Notes: generated by a model from the letters alone, not told the origin. DNA of 19,468 bases from Prevotellaceae bacterium UBA3849 (GCA_002392645.1 DGHL01000103.1:1-19468), one strand, 5' to 3'. Positions 1-8,180 are shown, counted from the stretch's first letter. Made by a program: numbers and translations.

Positions 1-313
1 AACCTTAAATCTAATACTATGAAAAACACAATGCAAAATTACATTGTTTTTTTACAATTTCCAACTCTTTTCTTGTTTTTTTTTTGTTTGCGCACACATT
101 TCTTGACAAAAGTCAAAGCCATAAAGATTAAACTTCCTGATTATCTGCCCTCTACTTGCATTGTTTCAATACGATATTCATGGCACCCTCTGTTTCCTCT
201 GGCGTCCTCTAAGTACCTCTCTTAATCTTCTCTATCTATGCTTCAAGTTCCTTTACTCTCTGTTCCTGCCACATTATGTTTCCATCTCCTTCACCTTACG
301 GTCTTGCTCTGCT
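1..313. other. AT-rich stretch without a recognisable gene
   Basis: Open frames here are short and give low-complexity, Phe/Leu/Ser-rich translations with no domain character. I see no tRNA, terminator or convincing promoter. It may be decayed intergenic sequence upstream of the coding remnant that begins near 314. Confidence 0.5.
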
Positions 314-558
314 CGACACACTGACGGCAGTGCAACATATTATGACAACGATGCACGTACAGTGACAGAATTGCCAGGCGTAGAGCTTAATGGTACGAAA
401 CTAACCGTTGCCAAGGAACAGTTTGACAAGTCTCTGCAAAAACTTATCACTACAGGTCGTAGAGTTGAAGAGTCGGACGAGAAATAAGCTCAGTTGAGGA
501 TGAGGAACTCTTCCGTGATGCAGAGGAGCGTGACCGTGTGACTGCACGTGATATGTAA
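314..558 (+). pseudogene. Frameshifted remnant of an unrecognised coding sequence
   Basis: From about 314 the translation changes from low-complexity to ordinary soluble-protein composition: charged, with segments such as VELNGTKLTVAKEQFDKSL and a stop at 485-487. The coding-like reading then continues in another frame (ISSVEDEELFRDAEERDRV) to a TAA at 556-558. The acidic, charged style is the same across the break, so I read this as one C-terminal region disrupted by a frameshift near 480-490. No plausible start codon or promoter is seen, and the upstream part of the open frame looks non-coding. I do not recognise the family. It could be debris of a mobile or phage gene; that is inference only. 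Confidence 0.45.
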
Positions 559-637
559 ATATCCTTAATCGGAGAAATAGAACAATGCCGAAATGTAAAG
601 TTTTCTTAAAAAATATTCATTTGGCGCAGTATGGATG

Positions 638-747
638 CGTAAAAGCTATGCTTTTGCATCACAAAAGCATAGGGATTACACCGTAAAAGCATAGGTTTTA
701 CATTGTAAAAGCTATCATATTACATGGTAAAAGCATATGAATTAGCC
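638..747. repeat. Five-unit 22-bp tandem repeat (GTAAAAGCATA type)
   Basis: The core AAAAGC recurs at 641, 663, 685, 707 and 729, an exact 22-bp period. The approximate consensus is nGTAAAAGCATAnnnnTTACAT. The first unit also forms an inverted repeat, GTAAAAGC against GCTTTTGC. The units diverge in the intervening bases, so this is an aged or functional array and not a fresh slippage product. A strong terminator follows immediately. No ORF uses it. Confidence 0.8.
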
Positions 748-790
748 GAAAAAGCCGTATTTCCTGAATTTCGGAAATACGGCTTTTTCG
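747..790. terminator. Bidirectional intrinsic terminator, perfect 18-bp stem
   Basis: Positions 747-764 are perfectly complementary to 773-790 around an 8-nt loop (765-772). The stem has an A-run on one arm and a T-run on the other, giving a poly-U-like end in either direction. It lies about 130 nt past the stop of the minus-strand rhamnosidase gene and is its best available terminator. It could equally stop plus-strand transcription coming from the remnant. Confidence 0.75.
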
Positions 791-891
791 TTTTTGGCAT
801 TTTATAGCCCCGCTATCAAATTATGCCCCTGTTCTGGCGTGTCTGTCCACCAATGTCATTTTAACGCGCCTACGGGCGAGTTTTCTGAAAA

Positions 892-915
892 GTGGAGAAA
901 TAGAACAAAATCCAC
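892..915. repeat. Small hairpin abutting the GH78 stop codon
   Basis: GTGGA (892-896) pairs with TCCAC (911-915) around a loop containing ATAGAAC. It begins two bases past the TAA of the minus-strand gene. The 15-mer GGAGAAATAGAACAA within it (894-908) occurs again at 571-585. A similar stop-abutting hairpin follows the receptor gene at 8181-8203. Confidence 0.5.
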
Positions 916-917
916 CA

Positions 918-3900
918 TTACAGTTTTACATGCTTGTAAGCTATGCGTTGGCGCCGCCATGTATATACGCAGTGGAGGGTGCCGTCGCGTCCCTGTATGA
1001 TGGAAGGGTAAGAATACTGACTGATAGGCGATGTCTCGAAGGTACAGAAGTGGTGCCATGTGACGCCATCCTCTGACGAGGCAAGCGATATCGGGGTGCG
1101 CGGTCCTTTGTTGGTGCCTGGCAGGGTGGCGAAGTCGTTGTATATCAATACGTGACGCTGGTTCTTATACACCTTGCCGTCAGTGGCCTTGATGCTCACT
1201 GGTTGCTGCAGGGTTACGGCATCGATGCCCGACTGATTGTTAGGCACGTCGATGAATGTCATGTCGCTCCATGTCAGTCCGCCGTCAGTGCTCCATGTCG
1301 TGGCTATGCGGCCCAGCGTCTGGTCAATGCCCTTACGCTGAGCATTGGTAGGACGGGTACGTGCAACAGCTTGCAGGCGGCCGTCAGGATGACGCAGTAT
1401 GGAAGGTTGTATGCACAGACAAGAGTCGGTGGCACGCGGAGCTGTCTTGGTCCACTCGCCCGTCTTCATGTTATACAGTTCGAAATGTATCTTCCAACCG
1501 TCCTGCTCGGTAGATGACGGGCAGACAAGGTTATCGCCCACAATCTCAGGCTTGTTCTTTATAGGACCGAGGAAGCCTTCGGGCAACGGCTCGCGCTCAC
1601 TCCAGGTGAGTCCGCCGTCACGCGACTTGCAGAGCCAGCCGGTCCAGTCTTTTACGTTGGCACCTATCTTGAAGAAGAGCCACACCTCGCCGTCAGGCAT
1701 CTCAAAGAGCACCGGATTCCAGCAGGCTTTTCTCAAATATTTTTCACCGACAACTGCAGAACCTTCTCCAGACTTAGACATCTTCCAGTCTATGCCCAGT
1801 TCCTTGCATGGTCCTACGGCAGCAGGCACGGCAGTACTGTCGAGCCCGCTGAGACCTGCCAGGCGACCGTACTTGTCGTCAACGGCAAACACGCCGTCAG
1901 CAGCAAGGACGGGCGTTGACCATGTGTCATCTGCCTTTTCCTTACGCTGCGTATAGATGCACACATCCGGGTTGCGCTCCTTCGTACCACCGAAGTATGT
2001 GGCAAGCAGCGTACCGTCACGCAGTTCGACGATGCTTGAAGAATGTGTCTCGGGATATATTGAGTGGTCATACAAGAACTCATCGCTGAGCAGGCACCAG
2101 TCTTTCTTTGTGTAATCAGTCTTGACATTGACGCCATGCTGATATGGCATTGCTGCATCTATGACGGTGGTGCCAGCGCTAAGCTGACGCACGGTGCCGT
2201 CGGGCAACACGGCATCGGCAGTAACGCCCTGTGGCAGTGTAACCTCCCAGTGCAGGTGCTCCAATGTCTTCTTCCAGTACGACTTCACCTCGCCCTGCGG
2301 AGTGCGGTATGTGCAGTTGATGCTGTCAAGTTCTTGTATGAAGAAGTCGGGCTTCATCAAGAGTTTCTTATATGCCACGCTGCCTTCCGCATTCTTTATG
2401 CCAGCAAGGTCCTGATACATCCACGTCAGCAAGTCGCCGAGCAGCATCACATGGTTGCCGGAGTTCATGGCTGGGTTGGCAGTATCGCCGTTCCACAGTT
2501 CCCAGATGGTGGTGGCTCCATGCTCAGCCATATATCCCCATGAAGGATATGTGGTGTTGGTGGCAAGCAGGTAAGCCACGTCACCACGTCCGTAGCGCGT
2601 CAACGTGCGCATAAGATGTGAGATGCCTATCACTCCACATGACACATGACCGCCGTTCTTCACGATGATATTCTCTACCACATTATTCAGCACATCCATG
2701 CGACAGTCTTCAGGCACGAGGTCGAAGGCCAGCGCTACGACATTTGCAGTAGCGGTATTGTTGCCGTAGTATATGCTGTCGGGGTAAAGCGGATGGCCCG
2801 GCACTGGCGATGTGCCACGCTTGCATGTAAGATATTTTGCATTAAAGGCACGCTTCATGTCGTCAGCCCTGCGTGAATAATCAGTGGCATCGGCAGTGAA
2901 GCCCTGCAACTTGGCAAAGTCACTCATCAACTGCATCACCTTTATCATGTAGGCAGTGGAAAGCAGTGCACCGTCAGTCTTGCGCGCCGGGTCCTCAGAG
3001 TGTATCAGCTCAGGTTTCTCTGGCGGCATGCACCAGTCACCATACTTGTCACGGTTGATGATGCCGTCTTTCATATACTCTGAACATACATGGTCTATCC
3101 ACTTCTTGATATACGGATAACTGTTGCGTATGGCCTCGTCATTGCCATACTGACGATACAGCATGTCACATGTAAAGGGCAGGCAGGCAGGCCACGTCAC
3201 GTCGTCGTTATAATAATTCCAGAAGGCCGGTGCGACGTCACTGAACACTCCGTCGGCTCGCTGTGAATCACAGATATCGCGCATCCAGCGTGTGTACATC
3301 AGGTTATTGTCAAAGAGATAGCTCTCTCCAAGACTGCCTACGGTGCGGTCGCCAAGCCACGGCTGGCGCTCGTTACGCTGCGGACAGTCGGTAGGAAAGC
3401 CATGGTAGTTGGTCTTTATGCCCCACCATGCGTTGCTGTATATCTGGTTCAGCATAGCATCACTTGATACGAACGTGCCTGTCTCATCCATGTCGTCGCT
3501 GACCACGTAGGTCTTCACGTCGTCAAGACTAAGGTCTTTCATACCTGTTATCCTTACATACCTGCCGCCGTGATAGACGAATGTAGGATGCCACCACACC
3601 GTACCGTTCTCACTACCGTTACAGATATATACGTCCTCCGTCTCGGCATCTCTCAGGTTATCCACATACAGCGTGGTGTCGTCATTCAGTCGCTCTGCGT
3701 ATTTTATCCTTATAGTGTCGCCCTTCTCTCCTCTTACCCGCAGAGACACCCAGCCAGCTATGTTCTGTCCGAGGTCTATTATATTTCCATACAGTTTGCA
3801 CTCTTTATTTAATGGCACAGCCTTCTGATTCTTCGCAGTCTGCGGATACAGTGCGCCCAATGGTATCTCCGTGCGCTCAGCATTGTTCCACTTGCTGTCA

Positions 3901-4586
3901 TCAAATCCCGGCTTTGCCCACCCGACCATCTCGCGGTTGGCGTCATACACCTCACCGTCATACTCATTATTCGACCTTATCGGTCCCTCTGCCGTCACCT
4001 TCCATGTCCTGTCGTCAGATGATACGCGCTGCGTCTTACCGTCAGCATAGGTAACAATCAGTTCAACCCTGCACTTAGGAAAGCCCATGAACGGACACTT
4101 GTAGTGTTTCTGGTAACGCATAGGCACGGCACGGCCATTGCCGAGGATAACACCCAGAGCGCATGTCCTTCCCTGTTGAAGGTTTTCTGTCACGTCGATT
4201 GCATTGTAAATGATACTCTTCCTCGTATCTGTCTGGACAGGCGTCAGCACATAGTCACCGCCCTTACGACTTCCGTTTACATACAACTCATAGTAACCTA
4301 CGGCAGCAACATACACCTTTGCCTGCCTGACAGGCTTGTCAGCGACCTGAAATTCAGTGCGCAGGTAACGCGCATTGACACGTGTCTTGTCAGACAAGTC
4401 CTCGCCTTCCACGAGCCTGTCAAGTCCTATCCATCTGCCTTTCCACTTTGCCTCGTCCAACACGTCAGCGGCATTTAACGGTGTCACAATATGTAACGGT
4501 GTCACAATATGCTGGGCCATTGCCATGTACACACCTCCGGAACATAGCACACCGCATAATATCCTTTTGAAGAATCTTTCTATCAT
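918..4586 (-). CDS. Secreted GH78 alpha-L-rhamnosidase fused to a sialidase-like BNR propeller
   Basis: This 1222-residue protein has a signal peptide (about 1-24, ending AMA-Q). Residues 45-360 match the N-terminal beta-sandwich layout of GH78 rhamnosidases, with GYYELYVNG near 97-105. The (alpha/alpha)6 catalytic domain spans about 365-730. The hallmark DCPQRNER (400-407) carries the expected general acid Glu406, and GATTIWELWNG carries the expected base Glu696. A beta-sandwich follows to about 820. From about 833 to the end is a second module of BNR_2/sialidase type, with Asp boxes at 988-995 (SRDGGLTW), 1099-1106 (STDGGLTW) and a degenerate one at 1170-1177. GH78 enzymes release terminal alpha-L-rhamnose from plant glycans such as rhamnogalacturonan or arabinogalactan. 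The propeller's substrate is unknown; sialic acid is not implied. It is monocistronic: a promoter-like site lies upstream and the neighbouring gene is terminated before it. No SusC/SusD pair is in view. Confidence 0.9.
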   Translation of the reverse strand: MIERFFKRILCGVLCSGGVYMAMAQHIVTPLHIVTPLNAADVLDEAKWKGRWIGLDRLVEGEDLSDKTRVNARYLRTEFQVADKPVRQAKVYVAAVGYYELYVNGSRKGGDYVLTPVQTDTRKSIIYNAIDVTENLQQGRTCALGVILGNGRAVPMRYQKHYKCPFMGFPKCRVELIVTYADGKTQRVSSDDRTWKVTAEGPIRSNNEYDGEVYDANREMVGWAKPGFDDSKWNNAERTEIPLGALYPQTAKNQKAVPLNKECKLYGNIIDLGQNIAGWVSLRVRGEKGDTIRIKYAERLNDDTTLYVDNLRDAETEDVYICNGSENGTVWWHPTFVYHGGRYVRITGMKDLSLDDVKTYVVSDDMDETGTFVSSDAMLNQIYSNAWWGIKTNYHGFPTDCPQRNERQPWLGDRTVGSLGESYLFDNNLMYTRWMRDICDSQRADGVFSDVAPAFWNYYNDDVTWPACLPFTCDMLYRQYGNDEAIRNSYPYIKKWIDHVCSEYMKDGIINRDKYGDWCMPPEKPELIHSEDPARKTDGALLSTAYMIKVMQLMSDFAKLQGFTADATDYSRRADDMKRAFNAKYLTCKRGTSPVPGHPLYPDSIYYGNNTATANVVALAFDLVPEDCRMDVLNNVVENIIVKNGGHVSCGVIGISHLMRTLTRYGRGDVAYLLATNTTYPSWGYMAEHGATTIWELWNGDTANPAMNSGNHVMLLGDLLTWMYQDLAGIKNAEGSVAYKKLLMKPDFFIQELDSINCTYRTPQGEVKSYWKKTLEHLHWEVTLPQGVTADAVLPDGTVRQLSAGTTVIDAAMPYQHGVNVKTDYTKKDWCLLSDEFLYDHSIYPETHSSSIVELRDGTLLATYFGGTKERNPDVCIYTQRKEKADDTWSTPVLAADGVFAVDDKYGRLAGLSGLDSTAVPAAVGPCKELGIDWKMSKSGEGSAVVGEKYLRKACWNPVLFEMPDGEVWLFFKIGANVKDWTGWLCKSRDGGLTWSEREPLPEGFLGPIKNKPEIVGDNLVCPSSTEQDGWKIHFELYNMKTGEWTKTAPRATDSCLCIQPSILRHPDGRLQAVARTRPTNAQRKGIDQTLGRIATTWSTDGGLTWSDMTFIDVPNNQSGIDAVTLQQPVSIKATDGKVYKNQRHVLIYNDFATLPGTNKGPRTPISLASSEDGVTWHHFCTFETSPISQYSYPSIIQGRDGTLHCVYTWRRQRIAYKHVKL
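4476..4511 (-). repeat. Perfect 18-bp tandem duplication within the GH78 gene
   Basis: Two identical 18-bp units (4476-4493 and 4494-4511) encode the duplicated HIVTPL HIVTPL just after the predicted signal-peptide cleavage site. The reading frame is kept. This looks like recent slippage in a region tolerant of length change. Confidence 0.9.
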
Positions 4587-4621
4587 CTAAATCCTATTGT
4601 TTTTTTTATTCGTTTCTACGA

Positions 4622-4629
4622 CAAAGTTA
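4622..4629 (-). promoter_or_regulatory. Candidate promoter (-7 TAACTTTG) for the GH78 gene
   Basis: On the minus strand the sequence TAACTTTG matches the Bacteroidetes -7 element TAnnTTTG, about 36 nt upstream of the start codon. No clear TTTG -33 element is seen at the usual 19-21 nt spacing, so the call is moderate. Confidence 0.4.
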
Positions 4630-4717
4630 CTAATTTTCCACCATACCTACCACCTAAATTCGTGTCAAAAGCATTTCTTATAACATTCTTTAAGATTCTG
4701 CAATTCCTCTGATAATG

Positions 4718-4754
4718 AAAAAACCGCACCAGGGCTTTTACAGCCCCGATGCGG
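4718..4754 (-). terminator. Intrinsic terminator of the DUF4465 gene
   Basis: On the minus strand, CCGCA-TCG-GGGC pairs with GCCC-TGG-TGCGG around a short loop (4724-4754), and six T residues follow (4723-4718). It sits about 50 nt after the stop codon and separates this gene from the GH78 gene. Confidence 0.8.
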
Positions 4755-4801
4755 CAAATTACAATACAAAATATTTAAGGTTAGAATATGTTATCTAATA
4801 T

Positions 4802-5749
4802 TTATTTAAACAGCTTACGCACTGTGCCGTCGGACATCTTGACGATGTTGAGTCCCGACTGCATCTCTGTCAACTGCTGACCGTTTGCATCATATATTGC
4901 CACCACGGTTGCATTGGCATCATTAGCAGCCACTGTTGCTACACCATCTGCCTTTGGCATACGTACGGCTACGTTGTCTATGGCAATGTATGCCGGGCAA
5001 GTCATTCCAAATTGTCCTATCAAATCGTCAGACACTTTCCAGTCAAGCTTCAGCGTTGCTATTTTACCTAATGAAGATAGGTCAAACTTTGTCCAATCTC
5101 TTATTATGGTTCCTTTTTCAATAACAGCAATTGACAACGTATCTACAATATCACCATTGCTGTCATATCCCTCAGCCAACAGATATGCTTTCGTATTATC
5201 TGACATTGCTGTAGATTGGAAAGCATCTCCTAAAATCACAGAGTGAAGGAAATATGCTGTTGTGTTTACATACAAATGATCAATTACATGCTCTTGCCCA
5301 TCACCAAATGTAAAGACAGGACGGCTATCTCCAATAGAAGGATCATTATAGCCAAAACATACGGCAAAGTTGCTTGAATTGTCATACCCATGGTTGCCAT
5401 CCTTATTATAATCAATGCCTAACTGGGTTGTATAGCCTCCTTCCTCGTATGATGTATAATAGTTACTTACGGCTACACCACCTGACCAATAGCACCATGA
5501 ACCCCAACTGTTATTTATAGTCGAAGTCAATTCTGTATTGCCTTCGTCATACCATTTATATGCATCTTCCTCTGTGTAGAATCCATTACCCTCACCATAG
5601 AGCAAAGGACCACCATACTGTGCATTATCTATCAATGCAGACCATTTGTCACCCTCAAACGTGAGAACTTTCAAATCATAATCTTCCTGTGCACTTGATG
5701 ACAAGATTACACCAAGAGCCAGAAACGCTACTGTGTAGAATTTCTTCAT
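4802..5749 (-). CDS. DUF4465-family secreted protein, riboswitch-controlled, T9SS-type C-terminal tail
   Basis: This 315-residue protein has a signal peptide (MKKFYTVAFLALGVILSSSA, then QED) with no lipobox Cys. The mature N terminus reads LTFEGDKWSALIDNAQYGGP, which I recognise as the DUF4465 (PF14717) start motif. The body is rich in Tyr, Gly and Asp, as in surface beta-sandwich proteins. The last roughly 50 residues (VAIYDANGQQL, then GLNIVKMSDGTVRKLF) look like a short T9SS sorting domain, suggesting export and attachment by T9SS. The gene lies directly behind a complete cobalamin riboswitch, so a role in binding or acquiring corrinoids at the cell surface is likely. From memory, Bacteroides B12 loci encode such accessory binders (BtuH), and I suspect but cannot confirm that this is the same family. 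It is followed by its own terminator. Confidence 0.8.
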   Translation of the reverse strand: MKKFYTVAFLALGVILSSSAQEDYDLKVLTFEGDKWSALIDNAQYGGPLLYGEGNGFYTEEDAYKWYDEGNTELTSTINNSWGSWCYWSGGVAVSNYYTSYEEGGYTTQLGIDYNKDGNHGYDNSSNFAVCFGYNDPSIGDSRPVFTFGDGQEHVIDHLYVNTTAYFLHSVILGDAFQSTAMSDNTKAYLLAEGYDSNGDIVDTLSIAVIEKGTIIRDWTKFDLSSLGKIATLKLDWKVSDDLIGQFGMTCPAYIAIDNVAVRMPKADGVATVAANDANATVVAIYDANGQQLTEMQSGLNIVKMSDGTVRKLFK

Positions 5750-5825
5750 AAATACTGTTATATGTGTTGTTATTTTATGTCCTCCATAATGCCTAACCCA
5801 CGAGCGCCGTTATGGATTTTCTGAT

Positions 5826-6007
5826 GATATTGGCAGGTCTTCTGACTTCCTCAAGCTTACCATCACCTTCCCGCAATGCCCACGAGGACAGAACAGTGGT
5901 TGTTTTTGATGGCGCTATAACAGAGGTTACAGCAGCGGGACTGTTCAGGACTTTCACCTGATTCCCTATTAAACCGCACGGTCTGGAAAACCGTTTGGTA
6001 CCAAATC
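5826..6007 (-). ncRNA. Cobalamin riboswitch
   Basis: Read on the minus strand, the conserved elements appear in order: AGGTGAAAGTCCTGAACAGT, then CCCGCTGCTGTAA, a variable arm, GCGGGAAGGTGATGG, and the B12-box region GGAAGTCAGAAGACCTGCC (minus-strand complement of 5831-5849). This is a full aptamer, not a fragment. About 75 nt remain between the B12 box and the start codon at 5749 for an expression platform. No clear intrinsic terminator is seen there, so control of translation initiation is the likelier mode (inference). It regulates the DUF4465 gene. Boundaries are approximate to about 10 nt. Confidence 0.93.
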
Positions 6008-6013
6008 CGAGTG

Positions 6014-6045
6014 CAAAATTACAAACTTTTTCCCATATCTCCAAA
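6014..6045 (-). promoter_or_regulatory. Promoter of the riboswitch/DUF4465 transcript
   Basis: On the minus strand, TTTG (6045-6042) is followed after exactly 20 nt by TAATTTTG (6021-6014). Both match the Bacteroidetes -33 and -7 elements. The implied start is near 6007, just before the aptamer. Confidence 0.75.
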
Positions 6046-6050
6046 TTATT

Positions 6051-6098
6051 AATACAAAAAAAGAGGAAAACATTATCCTTTTTCCTCTTTTTTGTATT
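6051..6098. terminator. Bidirectional terminator after the BtuG-like gene
   Basis: The arms 6051-6070 and 6079-6098 pair over about 19 bp with one bulged A, around the loop CATTATCC. A-runs and T-runs flank the GAGG/CCTC core. It lies between the BtuG-like stop (6116) and the riboswitch promoter, and so isolates the two minus-strand transcripts. Confidence 0.8.
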
Positions 6099-6115
6099 AT
6101 GGTATGACTACATTA

Positions 6116-8137
6116 TTATTTATAGTGCAAATCCTTTGCACCCGTAATCTCCGTAGAGGTTTCACCAAGCCAGCCAGCTTTCTGGTTCATGCCAGTGTAA
6201 ACCCTTACAAAATCCACATAGTCCAGATAGACGGGTGTGCGGCTCTCTGGCTCTACTGCCCAGCCTATGTCAAAGGAGTTTCCTTCTGCGTTGGAGTTTT
6301 TGATATTGTCCACATAGCCATAGCGCAGGGCCGGGAGCACCCACATCGTACCTTTGCCAGATGTGTCATACGCATTATTAGGCAACAACGTTCCCTTGAA
6401 CGTCAGCACACTCTGTCGTCCAGCCTGCGTCTGCAACAACCAAAGTGGGTAATATTCCTGCGTATGGTATGTATTCCTGTCCACCGTACCACTGCATGAC
6501 AAGTTGTCCGTCCACGGAACATCGCTCATTTCTTTGTATGTGTATGTAATCTCATAGCCATACTTCACCTTTCCTATGCTGTCCACGTCTGCTGAGCCGC
6601 TCAACTCATACCAGTCATCGTCTGGCAGTCCGTTGCCGTTAGTGTCTTTCGACACCATGACGATGCCTGGCTCACTGCCGTTATCCATGGCATTACCTTT
6701 TATATATATATCATACTCACCATCTACATTCTTCACAGAATGGTCGAAGTGGAACGTGATATATCCGCCATATCCGCCGAGCGAAACCATACCACCATTA
6801 TTGTCGGCTAAAGCCTCCGTACACTTGCGTGCCATCGCTGCTGCGTCATCGCCTTCCTCATATAGCGGCATCGTGTTTATGAACTGTCCCGGTGCAGGCA
6901 CGTACTCATCCACAGCGGCTATGTACGGACTGCTGCCTCCTATTGACGGTTTGTAATCCGTTTCCGTAGGATTATATATGCTGCTTACGAATACCGCCCT
7001 TGAAGGTATGTCACCAGTATTCACACTCCACAAGAACTTTCCGTCAGCATCAAAGTGTAACAGTTTTCCGCTTGATACATAATCCTTTGCATCAAACAAG
7101 TAGAAATCTTTGTTAACCGGATGCACTATCATGCCATAAGGCAGTGTCATTCCTTTTGCTTCTGCAGAATTGAACATCGTGGTCTGGATCTTCTCATGCG
7201 TACGCACGTTCACCAATCCCATATCTTTCGTATTACTGTTTGTAACACTACTCCATGATGTTCCCATATAATATAAGGTGTCACCTACTATACACATCTC
7301 GCTCACCGGCACGTCCACGCAACCGCCATACTGCATATTCCCGTTTGCGTCTTTCGTGAGATAGTGTAACTTAGAATGGTTTTCAAAATAGTCACCACGA
7401 CTGCTCACCCACACTTGTCCGTATTTGTCTGCACGCAGGCGATGCAGGTTCACATCAACATCTATCTTTCTCTCTTCCTTGAATGTAGCAAGGTCTATTA
7501 CGCTCACCGTCCTGTCATAGTCTGGCACGCGATAGCCGCCAGAGTTTGCCACATACAACTTATTGTCAACTACAGCGAGTTCCTCTGGCTGATAGCCTAC
7601 AGTAACGGAATCCACCTTTTCCAGCGTCAGTGTATCTACCTTATACACCCTGCCTATCTGTGCATTCGCATCAACCTTCACCGGTCCTACGTAGGATGAC
7701 ACATAAGCATAGCCGTTACTAAACGTGACATATCGGCAATTCGGGATATTTACCTGTCCGATGCGCTTGAGTGAATCTGCCGTACAAACCTCCACCTTGT
7801 TTGAACAGTTGACGACGAGCCACAGCCTTGAGCCGTAACACTGTATGTCATTTCCCACGTCGCCCAACTCAAGTACGGTGTTAGGATTGCGCTGTGCATA
7901 TATGTTACGCATGTAGTGCACCTGACCGTCTGTTGACGAGAGGTCAAGGTAATCCACCGTACATTTGTTTGAACCCATATTGCCCTCACAAATCACGTAC
8001 ATTCCGTTCATCACCTTGTCCGTCTCTCCCTCCTCAATAACATTGTCTATCACTACCGGTACGAAGTTATCGTCACGGCAAGAAGTCACCAAGAATGCAA
8101 CGAGCATTGCATATAAGACAAATAATTTATTTCGCAT
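6116..8137 (-). CDS. btuG: BtuG-like surface lipoprotein: beta-propeller plus C-terminal Ca-loop domain
   Basis: This 673-residue protein has a lipoprotein signal (MRNKLFVLYAMLVAFLVTSC; Cys20 is the lipidation site). Residues about 45-395 are repetitive propeller blades (GYAYVSSYVGPV, LYVANSGGY, SVIDLATF, DTLYYMG) of the YncE/DUF5074 type. BtuG is the surface-exposed B12-capturing propeller that caps the BtuB receptor in Bacteroides. The position 67 nt after a BtuB-like receptor and next to a cobalamin riboswitch supports that role. Residues about 402-673 form a second domain not needed for BtuG. It contains DTNGNGLPDDDWYE (498-511), an Asp-rich calcium-loop motif, and IYIKGNAM; I have a general recollection of similar sequence in Bacteroidetes cell-surface proteins. 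The two parts may be separate genes elsewhere. The C-terminal domain's role is unknown. Confidence 0.8.
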   Translation of the reverse strand: MRNKLFVLYAMLVAFLVTSCRDDNFVPVVIDNVIEEGETDKVMNGMYVICEGNMGSNKCTVDYLDLSSTDGQVHYMRNIYAQRNPNTVLELGDVGNDIQCYGSRLWLVVNCSNKVEVCTADSLKRIGQVNIPNCRYVTFSNGYAYVSSYVGPVKVDANAQIGRVYKVDTLTLEKVDSVTVGYQPEELAVVDNKLYVANSGGYRVPDYDRTVSVIDLATFKEERKIDVDVNLHRLRADKYGQVWVSSRGDYFENHSKLHYLTKDANGNMQYGGCVDVPVSEMCIVGDTLYYMGTSWSSVTNSNTKDMGLVNVRTHEKIQTTMFNSAEAKGMTLPYGMIVHPVNKDFYLFDAKDYVSSGKLLHFDADGKFLWSVNTGDIPSRAVFVSSIYNPTETDYKPSIGGSSPYIAAVDEYVPAPGQFINTMPLYEEGDDAAAMARKCTEALADNNGGMVSLGGYGGYITFHFDHSVKNVDGEYDIYIKGNAMDNGSEPGIVMVSKDTNGNGLPDDDWYELSGSADVDSIGKVKYGYEITYTYKEMSDVPWTDNLSCSGTVDRNTYHTQEYYPLWLLQTQAGRQSVLTFKGTLLPNNAYDTSGKGTMWVLPALRYGYVDNIKNSNAEGNSFDIGWAVEPESRTPVYLDYVDFVRVYTGMNQKAGWLGETSTEITGAKDLHYK

Positions 8138-8180
8138 CTTCTGTTATTTTTAAGAAATCTTTCCAATATTTACCGATTAA

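Noticed and set aside
19..225. ORF of 68 codons at the left edge
   Set aside because: Phe/Leu-rich low-complexity translation with no promoter or domain.
638..747. CRISPR array
   Set aside because: The period is only 22 bp, repeats and intervening bases are similar across units, and no cas genes are present.
918..4586. Classical sialidase (GH33) assignment for the C-terminal module
   Set aside because: The Asp boxes show only the propeller fold; I could not place the arginine triad and catalytic residues of GH33 with confidence.
5793..6044. Minus-strand ORF of 83 codons
   Set aside because: It lies on the cobalamin riboswitch; every conserved feature is explained by the RNA.
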